Below are positions 38,701 to 52,078 of a stretch of 64,000 bases of DNA, piece by piece; position 1 is the first letter of the stretch, and the number at the start of each line of letters is the position of its first letter. Under the pieces are notes generated by a model. That model made no database searches, was not told the origin of the DNA, and saw only the letters and a program-made list of their open reading frames with translations. Source of the DNA: Vicugna pacos (taxonomy: Eukaryota; Chordata; Mammalia; Artiodactyla; Camelidae); NCBI RefSeq assembly GCF_048564905.1, contig NW_027328721.1:40010870-40074869 (forward strand). Reading direction: 5' to 3'. A program made the translations under genes and the position numbers.

Positions 38701-41700
38701 AGCGTGGGGAGGTTCCACCAACGGTCATCAGCGCGTGGGTTCAAACGGAAAGCCTAAGCTCGTTCCCCTGAGGATTTTCCTAATGTCTCTGTGCCAGGGA
38801 ACGCTAGGGGGTTTTGCAGGATATCCCAGTGACAGAGGCTGTCTCCCCAAGGTAAGGGAAGCTATTTCTCGTACTTCCCCGAACAGGGAACACCTGTGAC
38901 TGAAGAGAGCTGCGTGGAGTTGTCTCTCGAGCTCCCCCACGCACTGACAATGGTTCCGGAATCCTGAGGGTGGGGAGGTGACACCAACGGTCGGCAGCGC
39001 GTGGGTTCTAACGGAAAGCCTAAGCTCGTCTCCCCTGAGGGTTTTCCTAATTTCTCTGTGCCAGGGAATGCTAGGGGGGTTTGCAGGATAACCCAGTGAC
39101 AGAGGCTGCCTCCCCAAGGTCAGGGAAGTTATTTCTCGGACTTCCCCGATCAGGGAACACCTGTGACTGAAGAGAGATTCGTGGAGTTGTCTCTCTAGCT
39201 TCTCCACGCACTGACAATTGTTCCGGAATCCTGAGCGTGGGTAGGTTCCACCAACGGTCGGCAGCGCGTGGGTTCGAAAAGAATGCCTAAGCTTTTCTCC
39301 CCTGAGGGTTTCCCTAATGTCTCTGTGCCAGGGAATGCTAGGAGGGTTTGCAGGTTATCCCAGTGACAGAGGCTGCCTCCCCAAGGTCAGGGAAGGTATT
39401 TCACGGACTTCCCCGAACAGGGAACACCTGTGACTGAAGAGAGATGCGTGGAGATGTCTCTCGAGCTCTCCCACGCACTGACAATGGTTCCGGAATCTTG
39501 AGCGTGGGGAGGTTCCACCAACGGTCGGCAGCGCGTGGGTTCTAACGGAAAGCCTAAGCTCGTCTCCCCTGTGGGTTTTACTAATATCTCTGTGCCAGGA
39601 AATGCTAGGGGGGTTTGCAGGATATCCCTGTGACAGAGGCTGCCTCCCCAAGATCAGGGAAGGTATTTCTCGGACTTCCCCGAACAGGGAACACCTGTGA
39701 CTGAAGAGAGCTGCGTGAAGTTGTCTCTCGAGCTCCCCCACGCACTGAAAATGGTTCCGGAATCCTGAGCGTGGGGAGGCTCCACCAACGGTCGGCAGAG
39801 CGTGGGTTCTAACAGAAAGCCTAAGCTCGTCTCCACTGAGGGTTTTCCTAATGTCTCTGTGCCAGGGAATGCTAGGGAGGTTTGCAGGATATCCCAGTGA
39901 CAGAGGCTGCCTCCCCAAGGTCAGGGAAGGTATATCTCGGACTTCCTCGAACAGGGAACACCTGTGACTGAAGAGAGCTGCGTGGAGTTGTCTCTCGAGC
40001 TCCCCCACGCACTGACAATGGTTCCGGAATCCTGAGCGTGGGGAGGTTCCACCAACGGTCGGCAGCGCGTGGGTTCTAACAGAAAGCATAAGCTCGTGTC
40101 CCCCGAGGGTTTTCCTAATGTCTCTGTGCCAGGGAATGCTAGGGGGGTTTGCAGGATATCCCAGTGACAGAGGCTGCCTCCCAAGGTCAGGGAATGTATT
40201 TCTCGGACTTCCCCGAACAGGGAACACCTGTGACTGAAGAGAGCTGCGTGGAGTTGTCTCTCGTGCTCCCCCACGCACTGACAATGGTTCCGGAATCCTG
40301 AGCGTGCGGAGGTTCCACCAGCGGTCGGCAGCGCGTGGGTTCTAACGGAAAGCCTAATCTCGTCTCCCCTGAGGGTTTTCCTAATGTCTCTGTGCCAGGG
40401 AATGCTAGGGGGCTTTGTAGGTTATCCCAGTGACAGAGGATGCCTCCCCAAGGTCAGGGAAGTTATTTCTCGGACTTCCCTGAACAGGGAACACCTGTGA
40501 CTGAAGAGAGCTGCGTGGAGTTGTCTCTCGAGCTCCCCCACGCACTGACAATGGTTCCGGAATCCTGAGCGTGGGGAGGTTCCTCCAACGGTCGGCAGCG
40601 CATGGGTTCTAACGGAAAGCCTAAACTCGTCTCCCCTGAGAATTTTCCTAATATCTCTGTGCCAGGGAATGCTAGGGGTGTTTGCAGGGTATCCCAGTGA
40701 CAGACGTTGCCTCCTCAAGGTCAGGGAAGTTATTTCTCGGACTTCCCTGAACAGGGAACACCTGTGACTGAAGAGAGCTGCGTGGAGTTGTCTCTCGAGC
40801 TCCCCCACGCACTGACAATGTTTCCGGAATCCTGAGCGTGGGGAGGTTCCACCAACGGTCGGCAGCATTTGGGTTCTAACCGAAAGCCTAAGCTCGTCTC
40901 CCCTGAGGGTTTTCCGAATGTCTCTTTGCCAGGGAATGCTAGGGGTGTTTGCAGGATATGCCAGTGACAGAAGCTGCCTCCCCAAGGTCAGGGAAGGTAT
41001 TTCTCGGACTTCCCCGAACAGGGAAGACCTGTGACTGACGAGAGCTGCGTGGTGTTGTCTCTTGAGCTCCCCCACCCACTGACAATGGTTCCGGAATCCT
41101 GAGCGTGGGAAGGTTCCACCAACGGTCGGCTGCTCGTGGGTTCTGACGGAACGCCTAAGCTCGTCTCCCCTGAGGGTTTTCCTAATGTTTCTGTGCCAGG
41201 GAATGCTAGGGGTGATTGCAGGATAACCCAGTTACAGAGGCTGCCTCCCCAAGGTCAGAGAAGGTGTTTTTCGGACTTCCCCGTACAGGGAACACCTGTG
41301 ACTTAAGAGAGCTTCGTGGAGTTTTCTCTCGAACTCCCCCACGCACTGACAATGGTTCCGGAATCCTGAGCGTGGGGAGGTTCCACCAACGGTCGGCAGC
41401 GCGTGGGTTCTTACGGAAAGCCTAAGCTCGTCTCCAATGAGGGTTTTCCAAATTTCTCTGTGCTAGGGAATGCTAGGGGGGTTTGCAGGATATCCCAGTG
41501 ACAGAGGCTGCCTCCCCAAGGTCAGGGAAGTTATATCTCGGACTTCCCCGAACAGGGAACACCTGTGACTGAAGAGAGCTGCCTGGAGTTGTCTCTCGAG
41601 CTCCCCCACGCACTGACAATGGTTCCGGAATCCTGAGCATGGGGAGGATCCACCAACGGTCGGCAGCGCGTGGGTTCTAACGGAAAGCCTAAGCTCGTCT

Positions 41701-42389
41701 CCCCTGAGGGTTTTACTAATGTCTCTGTGCCAGGGAATGCTAGGGGGCTTTGCAGGATATCCCAGTATCAGAGGCTACCTCCCCAAGTTCAGGGAAGTTA
41801 TTTCTCGGACTTCCCCGAACAGGGAACACCTGTGACTGAAGAGAGCTGCGTGGAGTTGTCTCTCGAGCTCCCTCACGCACTGACAATGGTTCCGGAATCC
41901 TGAGCATGGGGAGGATCCACCAACGGTCGGCAGCGCGTGGGTTCTAACGGAAAGCCTAAGCTCGTCTCCCCTGAGGGTTTTAGTAATGTCTCTGTGCCAG
42001 GGAATGCTAGGGGGCTTTGCAGGATATCCCAGTGACAGAGGCTACCTCCCCAAGTTCAGGGAAGTTATTTCTCGGACTTCCCCGAATAGGGAACACCTGT
42101 GACTGAAGAGAGCTGCGTGGATTTGTCTCTCGTGCTCCCCCACGCACTGACAATGGTTTCGGATTCCTGAGCGTGGGGAGGTTCCACCAACGGTCGGCAG
42201 CGCGTGGGTTCTTACGGAAAGCCTAATCTCGTCTCCCCTGAGGGTTTTCCTAATGTCTCTGTGCTAGGGAATGCTAGGGGGGTTTGCAGGATATCCCAGT
42301 GACAGAGGCTGCCTCCTCAATGTCAGGGAAGTTATTTCTCGGACTTCCCCGAACAGGGAACACCTGTGACTGAAGAGAGTTGCGTGCAG
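35761..42389. repeat. Type B monomers, including an older relative of the 47.5-57.6 kb region
   Basis: About 25 monomers. The stretch 36,050-37,780 aligns with 48,058-49,789 at an offset of 12,008-12,009 bp (45 monomers minus 6 or 7). The shared variants are aagattttctcccc, ggaattctgag with taacagaatgcc, agaggggcgtgg and cccctgggggttttcc. The stretch 38,750-39,500 aligns with 56,900-57,620 at 18,145 bp, sharing agctcgttcccctg, gtaagggaagctatttc, a ggtgacacc monomer and gagattcgtgg. Both shared blocks keep the same order but are closer together here. Variant gcatggggaggatcc monomers occur at about 41,637 and 41,905. Confidence 0.75.
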
Positions 42390-44290
42390 TTGTCTCTCGA
42401 GCTCCCCCACGCACTGACAATCGTTCCGGAATCCTGAGCGTGGGGAGGTTCCACCAACGGTCGGCAGGGCGTGGGTTCTAACGGAAAGCCTAAGCTCGTC
42501 TCCCCTGAGGGTTTTCCTAATGTCTCTGTGCCAGGGAATGCTAGGGGGGTTTGCAGGTTATCCAAGTGTCAGAGACTGCCTCCCCAAGGTCAGGGAAGGT
42601 ATTTCACGGAATTCCCCGAACAGGGAACACCTGTGACTGAAGAGAGATGCGTGGAGATGTCTCTCGAGCTCTCCCACGCACTGAAAATGGTTCCGGAATC
42701 CTGAGCGTGGGGAGGTTCCACCAACGGTCGGCAGCGCGTGGGTTCTATCGGAAAGCCTAAGCTCATCTCCCCTGAGGATTTTCCTAATATCTCTGTGCCA
42801 GGGAATGCTAGGGGGGTTTGCAGGATATCCCAGTGACAGAGGCTGCCTCCACAAGGTCAGGGAAGGTATTTCTCGGACTTCCCCGAACAGGGAACACCTC
42901 TGACTGAAGAGAGCTGCGTGGAGTTGTCTCTCGAGCTCCCCCACGCACTGAAAATGGTTCCGGAATCCTGAGCGTGGGGAGGTTCCACCAACGGTCGACA
43001 GCGTGTGGGTTCTAACAGAAAGCCTAAGCTCTTCTCCCCTGAGGTTTTTCCTAATGTCTCTGTGCCAGGGAATGCTAGGGGGGTTTGCAGGATATCCCAG
43101 TGACAGAGGCTGCCTCCCGAAGGTCAGGGAAGGTATATCTCGGACTTCCCCGAACAGGGAACACCCGTGACTGAGGAGAGCTGCGTGGAGTTGTTTCTCG
43201 AGCTCCCCCACGCACTGACAATGTTTCCGGAATCCTGAGCGTGGGGAGGTTCCACCAACGGTGGGCAGTGCATGGGTTCTAACGGAAAGCCTAAGCTTGT
43301 CTCCCCTGTGAATTTTCCTAATATCTCTGTGCCAGGGAATGCTACGGGTGTTTGCAGGATATCCCAGTGACAGAGGTTGCCTCCTCAAGGTCAGGGAAGG
43401 TATTTCTCGGACTTCCCCGAACAGGGAACACCTGTGACTGAAGAGAGCTGCGTGGAGTTGTCTCTCGAGCTCCCCCACGCACTGACAATCGTTCCGGAAT
43501 CCTGAGCGTGGGGAGGTTCCACCAACGGTCGGCAGGGCGTGGGTTCTAACGGAAAGCCTAAGCTCGTCTCCCCTGAGGGTTTTCCTAATGTCTCTGTGCC
43601 AGGAAATGTTAGGGGGCTTTGCAGGATATCCCAGTGACAGAGGCTGCCTCCCCAAGGTCAGGGAAAGTATTTCTCGGACTTCCCCGAACAGGGAACACCT
43701 GTGACTGAAGAGAGATGCGTGGAGATGTATCTCGAGCTCCCCCACGCACTGAAAATGGTTCCGGACTCCTGAGCGTGGGGAGGTTCCACCAACGGTCGGC
43801 AGCGCGTGGGTTCTAACGGAAAGCCTAAGCTCATCTCCCCTGAGAATTTTCCTAATATCTCTGTGCCAGGGAATGCTAGGGGGGTTTGCAGGATATCCCA
43901 GTGACAGAGGCTGCCTCCACAAGGTCAGGGAAGGTATTTCTCGGACTTCCCCGAACAGGGAACACCTGAGACTGAAGAGAGCTGCGTGGAGTTGTCTCTC
44001 GAGCTCCCCCACGCACTGAAAATGGTTCCGGAATCCTGAGCGTGGGGAGGTTAGACCAACGGTCGGCAGTGTGTGGGTTCTAACAGAAAGCCTAAGCTCG
44101 TCTCCCCTGAGATTTTTCCTAATGTCTCTGTGCCAGGGAATGCTAGGGGGTTTGCAGGATATCCCAGTGACAGAGGCTGCCTCCCCAAGTTCAGGGAAGG
44201 TATATCTCGGACTTCCCCGAACAGGGAACACCTGTGACTGAGGAGAGCTGCGTGGAGTTGTTTCTCGAGCTCCCCCACGCACTGACAATG
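42390..44290. repeat. Tetrameric HOR, 1,068-bp period, second example
   Basis: The string tcgttccggaatcc with gtcggcagggcgtgg occurs at 42,421 and 43,489, exactly 1,068 bp (4 x 267) apart. The following three monomers match in order. One has agagatgcgtggagatgt, one has ttttcctaatatctctg with cctccacaagg, and one has taacagaaagcc followed by ggtatatctcgg, ctgaggagagc and gttgtttctcg. The fourth monomer of copy 1 (about 43,222-43,488) has no partner, because the array diverges after 44,290. Copies look roughly 96% alike by eye. Confidence 0.8.
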
Positions 44291-45109
44291 GTTCCGGAAT
44301 CCAGAGCGTGGGGAGATTCCACCAACGGTCGGCAGCCCTTGGGTTCTAACGGAAAGCCTAAGCTCGTCTCCCCTTAGGGTTTTCCTAATGTCTCTGTGCC
44401 AGGTAATGCTAGGGGTGTTTGCAGGTTATCCCAGTGACAGAGGCTGCCTCCCCAAGTTGAGGGAAGTTATTTCTCGGACTTCCCCGAACAGGGAACACCT
44501 GTGACTGAAGAGAGGGGCTTGGAGTTCTCTCTCGTGCTCCCCCACACACTGACAATGGTTCCGGAATCCTGAGCGTGGGGAGGTTCCACCAACGGTCGGC
44601 AGCGCGTGGGTTCTAACGGAAAGCCTAAGCTCGTCTCCCCTGAGGGTTTTCCGAAAGTCTCTGTGCCAGGGAACGCTAGGGGTGTTTGCAGGATATCCGA
44701 GTGACAGAGGCTGTCTCCCCAAGGTCAGGGAAGGTATTTCTCGGACTTCCCCAAACAGGGAACACCTGTGACTGACGAGAGCTGCGTGGTGTTGTCTCTT
44801 GAGCTCCCCCACGCACTGACAATGGTTCCGGAATCCTGAGCGTGGGGAGGTTCCACCAACGGTCGGCTGCGCGTGGGTTCTAACGGAAAGCCTAAGCTCG
44901 TCTGCCCTGAGGGTTTTCCTAATATCTCTGTGCCAGGGAATGCTAGGGGGGTTTGCAGGATATCCCAGTGACAGAGGCTGTCTCCCCAAGATCAGGGAAG
45001 GTATTTTTCGGACTTCCCCGTACAGGGAACACCTGTGACTTAAGAGAGCTTCGTGGAGTTGTCTCTCGAACTCCCCCACGCACTGACAATGGTTCCGGAA
45101 TCCTGAGCG
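44291..45109. repeat. Type B monomers sharing haplotypes with the 60-63 kb region
   Basis: About three monomers. The one near 44,651 has ccgaaagtctctgtgcc, gatatccgagtgacag, gactgacgagagctgcgtgg and gttgtctcttgagc. The same combination recurs near 60,660-60,810 and 63,330-63,480, and in part at 40,970-41,070. An agaggggcttggag variant at about 44,512 resembles the agaggggcgtggag copies at 35,974, 37,573, 49,582 and 54,117. Confidence 0.65.
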
Positions 45110-46440
45110 TGGGGAGGTTCCACCAGCGGTCGGCAGCGCGTGGGTTCTTACGGAAAGCCTTAGCTCGTCTCCACTGAGGGTTTTCCAAATGTCTCTGTGC
45201 TAGGGAATGTTAGGGGGGTTTGCAGGATATCCCAGTGACAGAGGCTGCCTCCCCAAGGTCAGGGAAGTTATATCTCGGACTTCCCCGAACAGGGAACACC
45301 TGTGACTGAAGAGAGCTGCGTGGAGTTGTCTTTCGAGCTCCCCCACGCACTGACAATGGTTCCGGAATCCTGAGCATGGGGAGGATCTACCAACGGTCGG
45401 CAGCACGTGGGTTCTTACGGAAAGCCTAAGCTCGTCTCCCCTGACGGTTTTACTAATGTCTCTGTGCCAGGGAATGCTCGGGGGCTTTGCAGGATATCCC
45501 AGTGACAGTGGCTACCTCACCAAGTTCAGGGAAGTTATTTCGCCAACTTCCCCGAACAGGGAACACCTGTGACTGAAGAGAGCTGCGTGGAGTTGTCTCT
45601 TGTGCTCCCCCACGCACTGAAAATGGTTCCGGAATCCTGAGCGTGGGGAGGTTCCACCAACGGTCGGCAGCGCGTGGGTTCTTACGGAAAGCCTAAGCTC
45701 GTCTCCCCTGAGGGTTTTCCAAATGTCTCTGTGCTAGGGAATGCTAGGGGGGTTTGCAGGATATCCCAGTGACAGAGGCTGCCTCCCCAAGGTCAGGGAA
45801 GTTATATCTCGGACTTCCCCGAACAGGGAACACCTGTGACTGAAGAGAGCTGCGTGGAGTTGTCTTTCGAGCTCCCCCACGCACTGACAATGGTTCCGGA
45901 ATCCTGAGCATGGGGAGGATCTACCAACGGTCGGCAGCACGTGGGTTCTAACGGAAAGCCTAAGCTCGTCTCCCCTGACGGTTTTACTAATGTCTCTGTG
46001 CCAGGGAATGCTCGGGGGCTTTGCAGGATATCCCAGTGACAGTGGCTACCTCACCAAGTTCAGGGAAGTTATTTCGCGGACTTCCCCGAACAGGGAACAC
46101 CTGTGACTGAAGAGAGCTGCGTGGAGTTGTCTCTTGTGCTCCCCCACGCACTGAAAATGGTTCCGGAATCCTGAGCGTGGGGAGGTTCCACCAACGGTCG
46201 GCAGCGCGTGGGTTCTTACGGAAAGCCTAAGCTCGTCTCCACTGAGGGTTTTCCAAATGTCTCTGTGCTAGGGAATGCTTGGGGGGTTTGCAGGATATCC
46301 CAGTGACAGAGGCTGCCTCCCCAAACTCAGGGAAGTTATATCTCGGACTTCCCCGAACAGGGAACACCTGTGACTGAAGAGAGCTGCGTGGAGTTGTCTC
46401 TCGTGATCCCCCACGCACTGACAATTGTTCCGGAATCCTG
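45110..46440. repeat. Dimeric HOR, 534-bp period
   Basis: A two-monomer unit at about 45,110-45,643 is repeated at 45,644-46,177 with roughly six to eight differences. A third, more divergent copy starts at 46,178. Monomer one has gttcttacgg, ttttccaaatgtctctgtgc, tagggaatg and gttatatctcgg. Monomer two has gcatggggaggatctacc, cctgacggttttactaatg, gaatgctcggggg and gctacctcacc. The spacing is exactly 534 bp. This is the shortest clean HOR in the window. Confidence 0.85.
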
Positions 46441-47543
46441 AGCATGGGGAGGATCCACCAACGGTCGGTAGCGCGTGGGTTCTAACGGAAAGCCTAAGCT
46501 CGTCTCCCCTGAGGGTTTTAGTAATGTTTCTGTGCCAGGGAATGCCAAGGGGCTTTGCAGGATATCCCAGTGACAGAGGCTACCTCCCCAAGTTCAGGGA
46601 AGTTATTCCTCGGACTTCCCCGAATAGGGAACACCTGTGACTGAAGAGAGCTGCGTGGAATTGTCTCTCGTGCTCCCCCACGCACTGACAATGGTTCCGG
46701 ATTCCTGAGCGTGGGGAGGTTCCACTAACGGTCGACAGGGCGTGAGTTCTAACGGAAAGCCTAAGCTCGTCTCCCCTGAGGGTTTTCCTAATGTCTCTGT
46801 GCCAGGGAATGCTAGGGGGGTTTGCAGGTTATCCAAGTGTCAGAGACTGCCTCCCCAAGGTCAGGGAAGATATTTCACGGACTTGGCCGGACAGGGAACA
46901 CCTGTGACTGAAGAGAGCTGCGTGGATTTGTCTCTCGTGCTCCCCCACGCACTGACAATGGTTCCGGAATCCTGAGCGTGGGGAGGTACCACCAATTGTC
47001 GGCAGCGCGTGGGTTCTAACGGAAAGCCTAAGCTCGTCTCCCCTGAGGGTTTTCCTAATGTCCCTGTGCCAGGAAATCTTAGGGGGCTTTGCAGGATATC
47101 CCAGTGACAGAGGCTGCCTCCCCAAGGTCAGGGAAGGTATTTCTCGGACTTCCCCGAACACGGACCACCTGTGACTGAAGAGAGCTGCGTGGAGTTGTCT
47201 CTCGAGCTCCCCCACGCACTGACAATGGTTCCGGAATCCTGAGGGTGGGGAGGTGACACCAACGGTCGGCAGCGCGTGGGTTGTAACGGAAAGCCTAAGC
47301 TTGTCTCCCCTGAGGATTTTCCTAATGTCTCTGTGCCAGGGAATGCTAGGGGAGTTTGCAGGATATCCCAGTGACAGAGGCTGCCTCCACAAGGTCAGGG
47401 AAGGTATTTCTCGGACTTCCCCGAACAGGGAACACCTCTGACTGAAGAGAGCTGCGTGGAGTTGTCTCTCGAGCTCCCCCACGCACTGACAATGATTCCG
47501 GAATCCTGAGCGTGGGAAGGTTCCACCAACGGTCTGCAGAGCG
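46441..47543. repeat. Type B monomers sharing blocks with 41.9-42.6 kb and 18.9 kb
   Basis: The monomer at about 46,443 (gcatggggaggatcc, ttttagtaatg, ccgaataggg, cggattcctgag) matches that at 41,905, and again one at 59,250. The next monomer has gcaggttatccaagtgtcag, as at 42,552. It then switches to cacggacttggccggacag (about 46,878), matching 18,862 and 19,926. This is a visible patchwork within about 400 bp. Confidence 0.7.
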
Positions 47544-50500
47544 TGGGTTCTAACGGAAAGCCTAAGCTCGTCTCCCCTGGTGGTTTTCCTAATGTCTCTA
47601 TGCCAGGGAATGCTAGGGGGGTTTGCAGGTTATCCCAGTGTCAGAGGCTGCCTCCCCAAGGTCAGGGAAGTTATTTCTCGGACTTCCCCGAACAGGGAAC
47701 ACCTGTGACTGAAGAGAGCTCCGTTTAGTTGTCTCTCGAGCTCCCCCACGCTCTGACAATGGTTCCGGAATCCTGAGCGTAGGGAGGTTCCACCAACGGT
47801 CATCAGCGCGTGGGTTCAACCGGAAAGCCTAAGCTCGTCTCCCCTGAGGGTTTTCCGAATATCTCTGTGCCAGGGAACGCTAGGGGTGTTTGCAGGATAT
47901 CCCAGTGACAGAGGCTGCCTCCCCAAGTTCAGGGAAATTATTTCTCGGACTTCCCCAAAAAGGGAACACCTGTGACTGAAGAGAGCTGCGTGGAGTTTTC
48001 TCTCGAGCTCCCCCACGCACTGACAATGCTTCCGAATCCTGAGCGTGGGGAGGTTCCACCAACGGTCGGCAGCGCTTGGGTTCTAACGGAAAGCCTAAGC
48101 TCGTGTCCCCTGAGTGTTTTCCTAATGTCTCTGTGCCAGGGAATGCTAGGGGGGTTTGCAGGATATCCCAGTGACAGAGGCTGCCTCCCCAAGGTCAGGG
48201 AATGTATTTCTCGGACTTCCCCGAACAGGGAACACCTGTGACTGAAGAGAGCTACGTGGAGTTGTCTCTCAAGCTCCCCACGCAATGACATTGGTTCCGG
48301 AATCCTGAGCGTGGGGAGGTTCCACCAATGGTCGGGAGCGCGTTGGTTCTAACGGAAAGCCTAAGCTCGTCTCCCCTGAGGGTTTTCCTAATGTCTCTGT
48401 GCCAGGGAATGCTAGGGGTGTTTGCAGGATATCCCAGTGACAGAGGCTGCCTCCCCAAAGTCAGTGAAGGTATTTCTCGGTCTTCCCCGAGCAGGGAACA
48501 CCTGTGACTGAAGAGAGATGCGTGGAGTTGTCTCTCGAGCTTCTGCACGCACTGACAATTTTTCCGGAATCCTGAGCGTGGGGAGGTTCCACCAACGGTC
48601 GACAGCGCGTGGGTTCGAACGGAAAGCCTAAGATTTTCTCCCCTGAGGGTTTTCCTAATGTCTCTGTGCCAGGGAATGCTAGGGGGGTTTCCAGGATATC
48701 CCAGTGACAGAGGCTGCCTCCCCAAGGTCAGGGAAGGTATTTCTCGGAGTTCCCCGAACAGGGAACACCTGTGACTGAAGTTAGCTGCGTGGAGTTGTCT
48801 CTCGAGCTCCCCCACGCACTGACAATGTTTCCGGAATCCTGAGCGTGGGGAGGTTCCACCAACGGTCGGCAGAGCGTGGGTTCTAACAGAAAGCCTAAGC
48901 TCGTCTCCACTGAGGGTTTTCCTAATGTCTCTGTGCCAGGGAATGCTAGGGGTGTTTGCAGGATATTCCAGTGACAGAGGCTGCCTCCCCAAGGTCAGGG
49001 AAGGTATTTCACGGACTTCCCCGAACAGGGAACTCCTGTGACTGAAGAGAGCTGCGTGGAGTTTTCTCTCGAGCTCCCCCACGCACTGACAATGGTTCCG
49101 GAATTCTGAGCGTGGGGAGGTTCCACCAACGGTCGGCAGCGCGTGGGTTCTAACAGAATGCCTAAGCTCAACTCCCCTGAGGGTTTTCCTAATGTCTCTG
49201 TGCCAGGGAACGCTAGGGGGGTTTGCAGGATATCCCAGTGAGAGAGGCTGCCTCCCCAAGTTCAGGGAAGGTATTTCTCGGACTTCCCCGAACAGGGAAC
49301 ACCTGTGACTGAAGAGAGCTGCGTGGAGTTTTCTCTCGAGCTCCCCCACGAACTGACAATGGTTCCGGAATCCTGAGCGTGGGGAGGTTCCACCAACGGT
49401 CGTCAGCGCTTGGGTTCTAACGGAAAGCCTAAGCTCGTGTCCCCTGAGGGTTTTCCTAATGTCTCTGTGCCAGGGAATGCTAGGGGTGTTTGCAGGATAT
49501 CCCAGTGAAAGAGGCTGCCTCCCCCAGTTGAGGGAATTTATTTCTCGGACTTCCCCGAACAGGGAACACCTGTGACTGAAGAGAGGGGCGTGGAGTTCAC
49601 TCTCGTGCTCCCCCACGCACTGACAATGGTTCCGGAATCCTGAGCGTGGGGAGGTTCCACCAAAGGTCGGCAGCGCGTGGGTTCTAACGGAAAGCCTAAG
49701 CTCGTCTCCCCTGGGGGTTTTCCTAATGTCTCTGTGCCAGGGAATGCTAGGGGGGTTTGCAGGATATCCCAGTGAAAGAGGCTGCCTCCCCAAGGTCAGG
49801 GAATGTATTTCTCGGACTTCCCCGAACAGGGAACACCTGTGACTGAAGAGAGCTCCGTTTAGTTGTCTCTCGAGCTCCCCCACGCACTGACAATGGTTCC
49901 GGAATCCTGAGCGTGGGGAGGTTCCACCAACGGTCATCAACGCGTGGGTTCTAACGGAAAGCCTAAGCTCGTCTCCCCTGAGGGTTTTCCTAATGTCTCT
50001 GTGCCAGGGAATGCAAGGGGGGATTGCAGGATATCCCAGTGACAGAGACTGCCTCCCAAAGGTCAGGGAAGGTATTTCTCGGACTTCCCCGAACAGGGAA
50101 CACCTGTGACTGAAGAGAGCTGTGTGGAGTTGTCTCTCGACCTCCCCCACGCACTGAAAATGTTTCCGGAATCCTGAGCGTGGGGAGGTTCCACCAACGG
50201 TCTGCAGCGCGTGGGTTCTAACAGAAAGCCTAAGCTCGTCTCCACTGAGGTTTTTCCTAATGACTCTGTGCCAGGGAATGCTAGGGGTGTTTGTAGGATA
50301 TCCCAGTGACAGAGGCTGCCTCCCCAAGGTCAGTGAAGTTATTTCACGGACTTCCCCGAACAGGGAAATCCTGTGACTGAAGAGAGCTGCGTGGAGTTGT
50401 CTCTCGAGCTCCCCCACGCACTGACAATGGTTCCGGAATCCTGAGCGTGGGGAGGTTCCACCAACGGTCGGCAGCGCTTGGGTTCTTACGGAAAGCCTAA

Positions 50501-52078
50501 GCTCGTCTCCCCTGAGGGTTTTCCTAATGTCTCTGTGCAGGGAATGCTAGGGGTGTTTTCAGGATATCCCAGTGACAGAGGCTGCCTCCACAAGGTCAGG
50601 GAATGTATTTATCGGACTTCCCCGAACAAGGAACACCTGTGAATGAAGAGAGCTGCGTGGAGTTGTCTCTCGAACTCCCCCACGCACTGACAATGGTTCC
50701 GGAATCCTGAGCGTGGGGAGGTTCCACCAACGGTCGGCAGCGCTTGGGTTCTAACGGAAAGCCTAAGCTCGTCTCCCCTGAGGGTTTTCTCAATGTCTCT
50801 GTGCCAGGGAATGCTAGGGGTGTTTGCAGGATATCCCAGTGACAGAGGCTTCCTCCCCAAGGTCAGGGAAGGAATTTCTCGGACATCCCAGAGCAGGGAA
50901 CACCTGTGACTGAAGAGAGCTGCGTGGAGTTGTCTCTCGAGCTCCCCCATGCACTGACAATCGTTCCGGAATCCTGAGCGTGGGGAGGTTCCACCAACGG
51001 TCGGCAGCGCGTGGGTTCTAACAGAAAGCCTAAGCTCGTGTCCCCTGAGGGTTTTCCTAATGTCTCTGTGCCAGGGAATGCTAGGGGGGTTTGCAGGATA
51101 TCCCAGTGACAGAGGCTGCCTCCCCAAGTTCAGGGAAGGTATTTCTCGGACTTCCCCGAACAGGGAACTCCTGTGACTGAAGAGAGCTTCGTGGAGTTGT
51201 CTCTCGAGCTCCCCCACGCACTGACAATTGTTCCGGAATCCTGAGCGTGGGGAGGTTCCACCAACGGTCGGCAGCGCGTGGGTTCTAACAGAATGCATAA
51301 GCTCGTCTCCCCTGAGGGTTTTCCTAATGTCTCTGTGCCAGGGAACGCTAGGGGGGTTTGCAGGATATCCCAGTGACAGAGGCTGCCTCCCCAAGGTCAG
51401 GGAAGGTATTTCTCGGACTTCCCCGAACAGGGAACACCTGTGACTGAAGAGAGCTGCGTGGAGTTGTCTCTCGAGCTCCCCCACGCACTGACAATCGTTC
51501 CGGAATCCTGAGCGTGGGGAGGTTCCACCAAAGGTCGGCAGCGCTTGGGTTCTAACGGAAAGCCTTAGCTCGTCTCCCCTGAGGGTTTTCCTAATGTCTC
51601 TGTGCCAGGGAATGCTAGGGGGGTTTGCAGGATATCCCAGTGACAGAGGCTGCCTCCCCAAGGTCAGGGAATGTATTTCTCGGACTTCCCCGAACAGGGA
51701 AACCCTGTGACTGAAGAGAGCTTCGTGGAGTTGTCTCTCGAGCTCCCCACGCACTGACATTGGTTCCGGAATCCTGAGCGTGGGGAGGTTCCACCAATGG
51801 TCGGCAGCGCTTTGGTTCTAACGGAAAGCCTAAGCTCGTCTCCCCTGAGGGTTTTCCTAATATCTCTGTGCCATGGAATGCTAGAGGGGTTTGCAGGATA
51901 TCCCAGTGACAGAGGCTGCATCCCCAAGATCAGGGAAGGTATTTCTCGGACTTCCCCGAACAGGGAACACCTGTGACTGAAGAGAGCTGCGTGGAGTTGT
52001 CTCTCGTGCTCCCCCACGCACTGACATTGATTCCGGAATACTGAGCGTGGGGAGGTTCCACCAACGGTCGGCAGCGCT
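47544..52078. repeat. 17-monomer block, copy 1 (4,535 bp)
   Basis: This block and the next are tandem near-identical copies at a constant offset of 4,535 bp (17 x 267 minus 4). Every private variant I compared is shared, including ccccaaaaagggaac, gcttccgaatcctg (one base short), cgggagcgcgttgg, aagattttctcccc, gaatgcaaggggggatt and ctgtgcagggaatgc. I noticed only two differences: T at 48,781 against A at 53,316, and A at 51,885 against G at 56,420. It holds a five-monomer internal echo: two taacagaaagcc/ctccactgagg monomers, 1,335 bp apart. The earlier limit is sharp: upstream of 47,544 the two copies differ at once. Confidence 0.93.

Noticed and set aside
48252-50417. A 721-codon antisense ORF, duplicated at 52,787-54,952, as a repeat-protein gene
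   Set aside because: It is eight tandem satellite monomers read in a frame that stays open because 267 is a multiple of three. Replacements are spread over the whole unit, other frames are also long, and there is no start context, signal, splice structure or non-repeat end.
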